Origin: Firmicutes bacterium UBA5774
Lineage (GTDB): Bacteria > Bacillota > Clostridia > Peptostreptococcales > Anaerovoracaceae
Direction of reading: 5' to 3'
Length of the DNA stretch: 20,563 nt
NCBI GenBank assembly: GCA_002418625.1
Contig: DIEM01000046.1
Location: 1 to 20,563 of the forward strand
Shown here: piece after piece, positions 1 through 6,561 of the stretch
Layout of the letters: each line of letters begins with the position of its first letter
Position numbering within the stretch: position 1 is the stretch's first letter
Translations under genes and position numbers: made by a program
The notes under the pieces: generated by a model
Databases searched by the model: none
What the model saw: the letters and a program-made list of their open reading frames with translations, nothing else
What the model was told of the DNA's origin: nothing

Positions 1-990
1 CGCCGCCACCGGGGACTCAAATCTGATCTGCGCGTAACCCCTGCTGTTTTCATCTATCATGTCCCGATCAAGGACCCGGATGCGGGCAAGCACCTCGCTC
101 GTGCCGGTATGGAAATGAACGCGCTGATTGTGGGTGATGCCGCCTCTGTTTCTGACTGTCGTCACAACTGCGTCGACCAGGCTGACCGGTCTTACGGTTC
201 CCGGCATGGTCACCACGTCTCCCCGCTCGATTTCATTTTTTTCAACACCCGCAATATTCAGGGCGCATCTGTCCCCTGCGGCCGCAGTGTCCGCATTGAG
301 GCCATGGACCTGTATCCCCCGTACTTTGCCCTGCGTTCCCCGCGGCAATACTTCAATGGCTTCGCCGCGCCGGACCGATCCGCCGCGTATCGTTCCGGTC
401 ACCACGGTACCGTAGCCGGGCATCGTAAACACTCGATCCACAGGCAACCGGAATAGTTTTTGGGGATCATGCCCAGCCGCCTCCGATGTCAATTTTTCCA
501 GCACCTCCAGAAGTTCGTCGATTCCCTGCCCCGTCAAAGCCGACACCGGAATCATCCCGATTCCTTCCAAAGTCGTGCCTTTCAGCGTTTTGGCGATGTC
601 CTCGCGAACCGCCGACAGCCAATCCCCGTCGACCAGCTCCGCTTTTGCGATTGCGACGACACCGGCACGCACGCCGAGGATCGACAGAATTTCAAGATGC
701 TCTTCCGTCTGAGGCATGACGCCTTCATCCGCCGCAATGACCAGCATGACAAAATCAATGCCCGTCGCTCCGGCGACCATCGTTTTCACAAATTTTTCAT
801 GGCCCGGCACATCTATTATGGATACAACATTGCCTGACGGCAGGGTCAGCGGAGCGAAGCCGAGTTCGATCGTCATTCCCCGGCGTTTTTCTTCTTCCAG
901 CCTGTCCGTATCCACACCTGTCAGGCGCTTGACCAGCGTCGTTTTTCCGTGGTCGATGTGGCCGGCCGTTCCCATGACGACATGCTTCAT
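1..990 (-). CDS. selB: Sec-specific elongation factor SelB (5' part, runs off window)
   Basis: SelB delivers selenocysteinyl-tRNA to ribosomes paused at UGA codons that carry a SECIS hairpin. The 330 residues visible are the EF-Tu-like part. They show a P-loop GHIDHGKTT at residues 10-18, a switch region RRGMTIELGF at 36-45, and DVPGHEKF at 60-67. The beta-barrel follows from about residue 180 (FRLPVDRVFTMPGYGTVVTG). The G4 guanine-recognition motif, normally T/N-K-x-D, reads AKAE at 115-118, a departure from the family. The winged-helix C-terminus that binds SECIS lies beyond the left edge. The start ATG (990-988) overlaps the selA stop as ATGA, so translation is probably coupled. No stop is reached in the window. 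Confidence 0.96.
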   Translation of the reverse strand, partial: MKHVVMGTAGHIDHGKTTLVKRLTGVDTDRLEEEKRRGMTIELGFAPLTLPSGNVVSIIDVPGHEKFVKTMVAGATGIDFVMLVIAADEGVMPQTEEHLEILSILGVRAGVVAIAKAELVDGDWLSAVREDIAKTLKGTTLEGIGMIPVSALTGQGIDELLEVLEKLTSEAAGHDPQKLFRLPVDRVFTMPGYGTVVTGTIRGGSVRRGEAIEVLPRGTQGKVRGIQVHGLNADTAAAGDRCALNIAGVEKNEIERGDVVTMPGTVRPVSLVDAVVTTVRNRGGITHNQRVHFHTGTSEVLARIRVLDRDMIDENSRGYAQIRFESPVAA

Positions 991-2471
991 CGTTCTTCCC
1001 GCTTCCCCGGGGCAATGCCGTCGGCCTCAAATATATCCGCCAGCGCCCCCGCAATGATCGAATAGTCTTGCTCCTCGATCGTCCGGACACCCAGCAGGAC
1101 CCTGTCCCGGCTTATGCGCGCAACAATTGGAACACAAGCCTCCCGCAATTGGCGCCGCACATCCTCCGCACTTCTGCCATAAGGTGTCAGCGCGATGGAC
1201 TTGCCGGAGATCGGCATTCCTGGGAGAGTGCCTCCTCCTGCTTCATCCGGTTCATCAATGATTTCGATACCGCATCGCCCTTTCAGTTTTTGATCCAGCA
1301 GCGCCTTCATGGCCTGCGCTTTTATGGTCAGGTCACTCCCGGACATCGCGAGCATTCTCAAGGCAGGTATCGCATTGATGATGCCATGCTTGTCCATCGA
1401 TGCGTAGATGTCGAATACTGCAGTCAAAGCAGCGATGACGGTTTTATCACACCGAACCATGCGCATGAGAGGATTGCGCCTGATCCGGTCTATCAAATGC
1501 TTTCTGCCGGCAATGATCCCAGCCTGGGGACCGCCAAGCAGCTTGTCGCCGCTGAAGGTGACCAGGTCAGCCCCCTGCCTGATGCATTCCTGAACCGTCG
1601 GCTCATACGGTATTCCTTCCTCGGTCAGGTCCAGCAGCGAGCCGCTGCCCAGATCCTCCATGACGATCAGCGGTTCCGCGCCGTTTCTCTTTGTCTCGAA
1701 CGCAAGCCTGACCAATTCGTTCAGCGGTACTGATTCAACAAAACCAGTTATTTTATAATTACTTGTGTGGACCTTGAGCAATATCGATACATCATCGGTG
1801 ACCGCTTCGCGATAATCTGCGGGGCGGGTTTTGTTCGTCGTCCCGATCTCGATCATTTTCGCACCGCTGCGAACTATTATATCGGGGATCCTGAAGCTGC
1901 CGCCAATTTCGACTTGCTGACCTCTGGAAATAACGACCCCCCGGTCCATCGCCAGCGTATTGAGACATAGAAATACCGCAGCGGCATTATTATTGACCAC
2001 CAGGGCGCTTTCCGCGCCGGTAGCTTTGCAGATCAATGCTTCAATATGAGCCTGCCGAGATCCGCGCATGCCTGTTTCAAGATCGAATTCCAGATTGCTG
2101 TAGCCGGCCGAAACCTCGGACATCAGCTCAGCGGCGCGGCGCGGCAGCGGAGCCCTGCCGAGATTCGTATGCAACGTGACACCCGTGGCGTTGACGACTC
2201 TTTTCAGGGAGCGGTTCAGCCGTGCTTTTAAAAGATTTTTGGCCGAAGCCGCTATATGCTTTTCTGCGTCGGCGGCCGATCCGATATCATTTCGAACGCA
2301 AAACATTTCGTCATCCGAAATCGCAGCCCGGTATGCCTCGACTGCTTTCCTGACCGATTCAAGGACCTTGTCCCTGCCGTGGTCCTCCGCCAGCGCGGCG
2401 ATACTTTCTTCATTCATGATTTCATTGACAGGAGGGATCGCCCGAAGGGCTTCCTGTTTTGTCAAAGCCAT
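987..2471 (-). CDS. selA: L-seryl-tRNA(Sec) selenium transferase SelA
   Basis: SelA is a PLP enzyme that converts seryl-tRNA(Sec) to selenocysteinyl-tRNA(Sec) using selenophosphate; in other bacteria it forms a large cytosolic ring. The product is 494 aa, normal for the family. It has the N-terminal LRAIPPVNEI segment, RVVNATGVTLHTNLGRAPL at about 91-109, and SGDKLLGGPQAG at about 307-318, where K310 should hold PLP. I chose the ATG at 2471 because a GGAGG lies 8 bases upstream. An ATG 15 bases further upstream has a poorer site and would add MEVFY. The gene follows selD after a 149-base gap containing a hairpin, and its stop overlaps the selB start. Confidence 0.97.
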   Translation of the reverse strand: MALTKQEALRAIPPVNEIMNEESIAALAEDHGRDKVLESVRKAVEAYRAAISDDEMFCVRNDIGSAADAEKHIAASAKNLLKARLNRSLKRVVNATGVTLHTNLGRAPLPRRAAELMSEVSAGYSNLEFDLETGMRGSRQAHIEALICKATGAESALVVNNNAAAVFLCLNTLAMDRGVVISRGQQVEIGGSFRIPDIIVRSGAKMIEIGTTNKTRPADYREAVTDDVSILLKVHTSNYKITGFVESVPLNELVRLAFETKRNGAEPLIVMEDLGSGSLLDLTEEGIPYEPTVQECIRQGADLVTFSGDKLLGGPQAGIIAGRKHLIDRIRRNPLMRMVRCDKTVIAALTAVFDIYASMDKHGIINAIPALRMLAMSGSDLTIKAQAMKALLDQKLKGRCGIEIIDEPDEAGGGTLPGMPISGKSIALTPYGRSAEDVRRQLREACVPIVARISRDRVLLGVRTIEEQDYSIIAGALADIFEADGIAPGKREER

Positions 2472-2530
2472 GTAAAAAACCTCCATTGCAGATCCTCGAG
2501 GCCGCTTACGCTAAAACCCGGGGATTTAAA

Positions 2531-2580
2531 AGAGCATCCGGGCCGTATCGGGACCGGCCGATCCCCGTCCCGGATGCTCT
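2531..2580 (-). terminator. 12-bp inverted repeat between selD and selA (attenuator or weak terminator)
   Basis: AGAGCATCCGGG at 2531-2542 is matched exactly by CCCGGATGCTCT at 2569-2580. The 26-base loop can form a further small CGGG/CCCG stem. On the minus strand the stem is followed by TTTTAAAT, a short U run. It lies between the selD stop (2621) and the selA start (2471). It could partially terminate transcripts, stabilise the upstream tRNA-selD RNA, or simply be a processing site. The structure is seen directly; the role is inferred. Confidence 0.55.
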
Positions 2581-2591
2581 GGATCATTTCT

Positions 2592-2623
2592 ACCTATTCT
2601 ACCTATTCTACCTACTAGACCTA
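2592..2623 (-). repeat. Degenerate 9-nt tandem repeat after selD
   Basis: About three and a half copies of a 9-mer (GTAGAATAG on the minus strand) begin at the selD stop codon. Read in the selD frame, they place UAG codons at 2621-2623, 2615-2617, 2612-2614, 2603-2605 and 2594-2596, so the gene ends in a series of in-frame stops. Confidence 0.7.
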
Positions 2624-3685
2624 TTCGACGCTGATACTGACATCGCTGAACTGATGCTTCTCCCGAACCGATCCGATAATGACGGCTTTGTCAACACCAT
2701 TGCCATGCAGCTCGTCCAGCAACTGCCCGGCCTTGTGTTCGGGCACCGATATGAGCAGTCCGCCCGAGGTCTGGGGATCGAACATGGCGATCCGGTATTT
2801 CTCGTGGACTTTATGCTTAAACGCAACGCTCTTCTCGAAAAAACGTTTATTCGCAAAGGCACCGCCCGGTACCGCCATTTCATCGATCAGTTCGAGTACA
2901 CGCTTCATGTACGGCACCTTTCCGCTGTCGATGTCCATGCGGACGTTGCTGCCCGATGCCATTTCGCACGCATGCCCAAGCAGTCCGAAGCCGGTGATGT
3001 CCGTGCACGCATTGACACCGATTTTCTGCATGGCCTCCGCCGCCGACTTGTTCAGCGCCGCCATGCTTTCCGTCGCTTCAGTCATGTCTTTTTCCGCTAT
3101 CATATCGAATTTAAGGGCAGTGGTCATGACGCCCGTACCGATAGCCTTGGTCAGGATCAGCGCATCGCCGGGCCTGGAGCCGGAGTTTGTCACGACCATG
3201 GAGGGGTGGATTGTTCCGGTGACTGCCAGCCCATACTTGATCTCATCGTCCGTAACTGTATGTCCACCGAGAAGAAGCGTTCCCGATTCCTTGATCTTGT
3301 CCTCTCCGCCCTTGAGTATTTCCGCGAGGACCATGGGGTCGAGCGCGCAGGAAAAACAGGCAATGGAAAGAGCCGTCAATGGTTTTCCGCCCATGGCATA
3401 TATATCGCTCAAGGAATTGGCTGCCGCGATCTGTCCGTATAAAAACGGATCATCCACGATCGGCGTAAAAAAATCAACCGTCTGGACGAGCGCCAGATCC
3501 GGAGATATCCTATAAACTCCGGCATCATCGGACATATCAAATCCGACCAGCAAATTAGGATCCCTGTTTTCTGTGTTCTTATCAAGCTGACGCAAAACTT
3601 GCGCCAGATCCTCAGGACCGAGTTTGCTTGCTCAGCCAGCCTTGGAAGACATCTGCGTCAGTCTGATCTTTTCCCTGTCCGCCAT
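2621..3685 (-). CDS. selD: Selenophosphate synthetase SelD, itself a selenoprotein (UGA = Sec18)
   Basis: SelD makes selenophosphate from selenide and ATP for SelA. The obvious open frame starts only at 3595 and lacks the catalytic N-terminus. Reading from the ATG at 3685, which has an AAAGGAGG site upstream, gives MADREKIRLTQMSSKAG, then TGA at 3632-3634, then ASKLGPEDLAQVL. This aligns with the family active site: E. coli Cys17/Lys20 correspond to Sec18/Lys21 here. The product is 354 aa, the normal family length. Downstream come the SDDAGVY (ATP-phosphate binding) and VDFFTPIVDDP motifs, and a C-terminal DPQTSGGLL. The tRNA-Sec gene lies only 27 bases upstream, so both should share one transcript. 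An automatic caller would truncate this gene at the UGA. Confidence 0.96.
3611..3634 (-). promoter_or_regulatory. Candidate bacterial SECIS element downstream of the selD UGA
   Basis: Nine bases after the UGA a small hairpin CUC-GGUCCU-GAG (3622-3611) can form with GGU in its loop. Bacterial SECIS elements lie directly 3' of UGA inside the coding region and expose a loop G-U to SelB. The stem here is only 3 bp of clear pairing, so the fold is uncertain even though a SECIS of some kind is expected at this place. Confidence 0.45.
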
Positions 3686-3712
3686 TGCAGCCACCTCCTT
3701 TCATTCAGTTTT

Positions 3713-3808
3713 TGGCGGGAGCGTGTAGGAGTCGAACCCACCTCGGCCGGTTACCCGCCCGACAACGGATTTGAAGTCCGCGAAATCCACCAGGACCTAT
3801 CCGCCCCC
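3713..3808 (-). tRNA. selC: tRNA-Sec (anticodon UCA)
   Basis: This 96-nt gene has the hallmarks of bacterial tRNA-Sec. The acceptor strand GGGGGCGG faces ACGCTCCC as an 8-position stem (seven pairs including a G-U, plus a terminal G-A mismatch). There is a 6-bp D stem AGGUCC/GGAUUU with a 4-nt loop, and the anticodon loop CUUCAAA contains UCA on a 5-bp stem. The long variable arm is about 8 bp around GUAA. The T loop is UUCGACU, followed by discriminator G and an encoded CCA at 3715-3713. It is the first gene of the sel operon, downstream of the promoter at 3868-3896 and 27 bases before selD. Confidence 0.95.
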
Positions 3809-3851
3809 ATATCATCTTATATCAATTATACTTAATAGACCTCCCGTTTTA

Positions 3852-3870
3852 TATACCTATATGGGGTATA
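3852..3870 (-). promoter_or_regulatory. Palindromic operator overlapping the sel promoter (CsoR/CstR-like)
   Basis: TATACC (3852-3857) and GGTATA (3865-3870) form a 6-bp palindrome with a 7-base spacer. It overlaps the -10 box and the likely start site, a good position for repression. Read on the minus strand, ATACCCC followed by GGTATA resembles known operators of the CsoR/CstR/RcnR family and matches the site at 10580-10597. The palindrome is observed; the regulator class is inferred. Confidence 0.6.
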
Positions 3871-3896
3871 TTATATGAAATTATTGCTTCTGTCAA
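3868..3896 (-). promoter_or_regulatory. Consensus sigma-70 promoter of the sel operon
   Basis: On the minus strand TTGACA (3896-3891) and TAATAT (3873-3868) are separated by exactly 17 bases. The start of transcription should fall near 3861, about 53 bases before the tRNA-Sec 5' end. No other promoter of this quality is seen up to selB, so the promoter probably drives selC-selD-selA-selB. Confidence 0.85.
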
Positions 3897-3934
3897 GCGA
3901 ATTTGCCGCATGAAGCAGGTGCCTGACAGTAAAT

Positions 3935-3987
3935 ACAGCCGCCGCAGCGGTGCTGCGGCGGCTGTCGCGAATGTTCGCGGTTTTTTA
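3935..3987. terminator. Bidirectional terminator region between the secreted-protein gene and the sel operon
   Basis: A perfect 14-bp stem (ACAGCCGCCGCAGC, 3935-3948, with its complement at 3952-3965) has a 3-base loop. Next to it, CGCGA-ATGT-TCGCG (3966-3979) is followed by a run of six T on the plus strand (3981-3986). For minus-strand genes ending at 4035 the 14-bp stem would act, followed by TATTTA. It separates the 4035-4965 transcript from the sel promoter. Confidence 0.7.
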
Positions 3988-4034
3988 TTGGCAATCCTGT
4001 TTATCGTGCGGATCGGCGTTTGTCCGGAGAGCCG

Positions 4035-4604
4035 TTATTCCGAAAGCTCGTCAAGGAGCTCCTGCATCTCGTTCATGATCCTGTTCATGTCCCTGATCCT
4101 TTGCTGCTGTTCGGCCTGGATCTTCTCCAATGCGTCCTGCGCCGCTTCCAGATCTCCGCCGTTCCTCGCCTGTCTCATAAGCGCCACCTGCTCCGCGATC
4201 TTTCCCTGGCGTTCAGCCTGCAATTGAACTCTTTCCTGATTCAGGAACTGAAGCGCATTCCTGAGCTGCGTCATCTGTTCAGGAGATATCTGCTCGCGCT
4301 CCTGCAGCATTTCCCTGATTTGAAGCTTCAGTTCCAGGGCACACTCTCCTATGCGTTCCCTGAGTTGAACAACCTGCTCCCTATTGGCCGTGATCATGGA
4401 CCGGGTCTGTACCATCTGACGAAGGCCGGCCTGATAGGCTTCGCCAAATTGCCCGGCCTGCCCGTCATTTCCGGACTGCTGTCCTGCTGCCGCAGGCGCC
4501 CCCGATCCCGTGCCGGCCGCCGGCGACTGTCCCTGCGCGAGCACTGCTCCGCCGGTGCTGAATACCATCAGGCATACCAATATGACCGATATTAATTTTC
4601 TCAT
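4035..4604 (-). CDS. Secreted Gln/Glu-rich coiled-coil protein
   Basis: The 189-aa product starts with a signal peptide (MRKLISVILVCLMVF, likely cut near VLA-QG, about residue 23). An Ala/Gly/Gln linker follows to about residue 55. From about residue 65 to the end it is a long charged helix rich in Gln, Arg and Glu, with an ISPEQMTQLRNAL stretch. The composition recalls extracytoplasmic helical stress proteins such as Spy/CpxP, but no family is firmly recognised. The start at 4604 has a GGGAG site; a TTG 24 bases upstream is less likely. It follows the lipoprotein gene by 16 bases and should share its promoter. Confidence 0.8.
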   Translation of the reverse strand: MRKLISVILVCLMVFSTGGAVLAQGQSPAAGTGSGAPAAAGQQSGNDGQAGQFGEAYQAGLRQMVQTRSMITANREQVVQLRERIGECALELKLQIREMLQEREQISPEQMTQLRNALQFLNQERVQLQAERQGKIAEQVALMRQARNGGDLEAAQDALEKIQAEQQQRIRDMNRIMNEMQELLDELSE

Positions 4605-4620
4605 CTTTCCCACTCCCTCT

Positions 4621-4965
4621 TCATTCAAAAGTTAGATCCTGATCCTCCGCTTCATCAAGCTCGTTCAGGCTGTCAAGCAGCTCGTCGATCTCTCTGTCCA
4701 GTTCCTCCAGCACCGCTTTTCGTTCGTCATCCGTCACTGTATTTCCTGATTTGACGATCACGGCAGCCTCATTTCCGCCTCCGGCGCTTTCAGTTTCCCG
4801 TTCGGTGCCCGGCAATGCATCTTCGTCATCCGGCGCCACCGACTGTTCCCCGTCGGCGGTTTCAGGCTCTTGTCCATTCCGGGTCATGTCTCCACCGCCA
4901 TTCCCGCAGGCGGAGAAAACAAAAATGAGCAGAACAAGAAAAACGATCGCTTTAAGCTTGTTCAT
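4621..4965 (-). CDS. Small acidic lipoprotein
   Basis: The 114-aa product has a lipoprotein signal peptide ending in FSAC, giving lipidated Cys20. It is anchored by the hydrophobic stretch at residues 6-17. The rest is low-complexity and acidic (Asp/Glu/Gly), with a helical C-terminal segment VLEELDREIDELLDSLNEL (residues about 87-105) that could form a coiled coil. I chose the ATG at 4965 because AAGGAGG lies about 8 bases upstream; the longer frame to 4998 lacks such a site. It is first in a two-gene unit with the coiled-coil protein, behind a promoter with TGTAAA boxes. No specific function is recognised. Confidence 0.78.
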   Translation of the reverse strand: MNKLKAIVFLVLLIFVFSACGNGGGDMTRNGQEPETADGEQSVAPDDEDALPGTERETESAGGGNEAAVIVKSGNTVTDDERKAVLEELDREIDELLDSLNELDEAEDQDLTFE

Positions 4966-5052
4966 TTCCACCACCTCCTTCATGAGAATGCCGTGCAAAT
5001 CCGCCCGTCATTTCCATGAACCCCGGGCGCGGTCCGCAATCTTTTCATCTTG

Positions 5053-5080
5053 AATATACTATGCCCATGTAAATTCCCAA
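5053..5080 (-). promoter_or_regulatory. Promoter for the lipoprotein/coiled-coil gene pair
   Basis: On the minus strand TTGGGA (5080-5075) and TATATT (5058-5053) are spaced by 16 bases. The -35 box is poor (4 of 6) and the -10 box good, a pattern typical of promoters needing an activator. The leader to the ATG at 4965 would be about 80 bases. Confidence 0.55.
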
Positions 5081-5106
5081 CGGTCCAATTGTAAACAATT
5101 TGTAAA
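5068..5106. promoter_or_regulatory. 11-bp-phased TGTAAA boxes, predicted OmpR/PhoB-family response regulator site
   Basis: TGTAAA occurs on the plus strand at 5068-5073, 5090-5095 and 5101-5106, with offsets of 22 and 11 bases. The last two form TGTAAA-CAATT-TGTAAA, which has the same shape as WalR and PhoP boxes in Gram-positive bacteria (hexamer, 5-base gap, hexamer). The array overlaps and extends upstream of the -35 of the lipoprotein promoter. It directly follows the stop of the sensor kinase at 5108. Confidence 0.65.
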
Positions 5107-5107
5107 T

Positions 5108-6526
5108 TCAGGCCTTCGGCTCTGCAAGCGGCAGCGTGAATGAAACGACGGTCCCTGTTCCCTGCGTGCTTTCCGCCTTGATCGTGCCGCCCTGAAGCTC
5201 TACAAGGTGCTTCGCAATCGACAGTCCCAGGCCGGCGCTGCCGTCCTCCGGCTTGCAAACCTTGTCCGAACGATAAAATTTCTCGAAAATGTAAGGCAAA
5301 TCTTCAGGAGGAATTCCTTCGCCATTGTCTTCAACCATTATAACCGCATATGCCCCGTCCATTTTCGCCTTGATTGTGACATTGCCACAGTCCGGTGCAT
5401 ATTTCAGAGCATTTCCAACCAAATTGAGCAGTATTTGCTTCAGCCTCTCACCATCCGCCATGACCGTCATTCCATGGGGAATCATGGCTGCAAGCGTTAT
5501 ATCCTTCTGATGCGCCGTTATTTTTTCAGTTGCCGCAACCGCACCGGCGATTGCCGCAAGATCAATTTCTTCGATGTCAAGCCGAATGTTACCGGATTGG
5601 ATCCTGGCAAGCTCCAAAAGATCCGAGGTGAGTCGTATCAGCCGGTCCGACTCCTCCCGTATGAGCTTCATATATTGTTCCTGCTCATCAGGGCCAATCA
5701 AGCCGTCCAGAATCGCCTGGACGAATCCGCTGATGGATGTCAGCGGTGTCCGCAGCTCATGGGAAACATCGGCGATCAGCTCACGCCTCATTTTTTCCAC
5801 CTCGTCAAGCCGTTGGCGCATTTCGTAAAAAGCGGCCGAAAGCATTGCGATTTCGTCCTTCTGCGTTATTGATGCAAATTTCAGATCCCCGATCGGAGCT
5901 ATGCGGCGCGCCATGGCTTCCATTTCCCGGATCGGTCTTGAGATATGTCGGGCGTTCAAATAGATCAGCGGGCTGCTCAACAGGATCACGGCGACAGCCG
6001 CCAGCCAAAGCATCAGATTTAAATTTGAAAGAGCCCGGTCGATATTGCTGACCGGACAGAAAATCAAAACGGCTCCGATCGTCTGACCGTCAAGCCGCAG
6101 CGGATGCCCCGCAAAAAGCACATGCATATCGAAGGCATCGGAATATTCCTTCTCAAGATATACCGTCTCGCCTCCCAGGATCGCTTCCATGCTGCCAACC
6201 ACATAATCGTCGCCGATGCCGGCCGCCGTCAACGCGCTTCCATTTTTAAAATCTTCCGGATCCAGACGCAGAGAATAGATCATGGCGCCCGTACTGACAC
6301 CCAGGGCGTCGACGGCGGACGACAGCGCCTCTGCGGATGTCCGCCCTTCCAGATGCGCTTCGGTCAGTTCGGCCGTGCTGACGGCGGCTGCTTCCAACGC
6401 GCTCCTCTTAGCTTGGAAAATGGCGTCCTTGTAGATGATCGACGCCACAAACGCCAGTACCGAAACAACGATAACGGTAATGAGAAGATATGTCACCAGC
6501 AGTCGTGTGAAAATGCTTCCGAACAA
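5108..6526 (-). CDS. Sensor histidine kinase (second of two tandem systems)
   Basis: This is a membrane sensor that should phosphorylate the response regulator encoded just upstream. Numbering is from a TTG at 6526 (472 aa). It has TM1 at about 8-32, an extracytoplasmic sensor at about 33-165, TM2 at about 168-188 and a HAMP domain. HisKA is ADVSHELRTPLTSISGF with phosphoacceptor His256. The HATPase domain carries LLNLVGNALKYA, EDNGEGIPPED and GLGLSIAKH. The TTG is preferred because GGAGG lies 7 bases upstream; an ATG at 6547 would add 7 residues but its GGAGAG abuts the codon. The gap to the regulator's stop is 35 bases. No PAS domain is evident. Confidence 0.93.
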   Translation of the reverse strand: MFGSIFTRLLVTYLLITVIVVSVLAFVASIIYKDAIFQAKRSALEAAAVSTAELTEAHLEGRTSAEALSSAVDALGVSTGAMIYSLRLDPEDFKNGSALTAAGIGDDYVVGSMEAILGGETVYLEKEYSDAFDMHVLFAGHPLRLDGQTIGAVLIFCPVSNIDRALSNLNLMLWLAAVAVILLSSPLIYLNARHISRPIREMEAMARRIAPIGDLKFASITQKDEIAMLSAAFYEMRQRLDEVEKMRRELIADVSHELRTPLTSISGFVQAILDGLIGPDEQEQYMKLIREESDRLIRLTSDLLELARIQSGNIRLDIEEIDLAAIAGAVAATEKITAHQKDITLAAMIPHGMTVMADGERLKQILLNLVGNALKYAPDCGNVTIKAKMDGAYAVIMVEDNGEGIPPEDLPYIFEKFYRSDKVCKPEDGSAGLGLSIAKHLVELQGGTIKAESTQGTGTVVSFTLPLAEPKA

Positions 6527-6561
6527 TACGATCCCTCCCCCGGGCATCTCTCCGGATCCGG

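Noticed and set aside
2459..3442. Long open frame on the plus strand opposite selD
   Set aside because: It is antisense to a clear selD, has no ribosome site and no recognisable domain. Several other plus-strand frames opposite sel, kinase and gcv genes were left out for the same reason.
2621..3595. selD beginning at the TTG at 3595
   Set aside because: That start has no ribosome site and omits the catalytic Sec/Lys region; the ATG at 3685 with UGA as Sec explains the family alignment.
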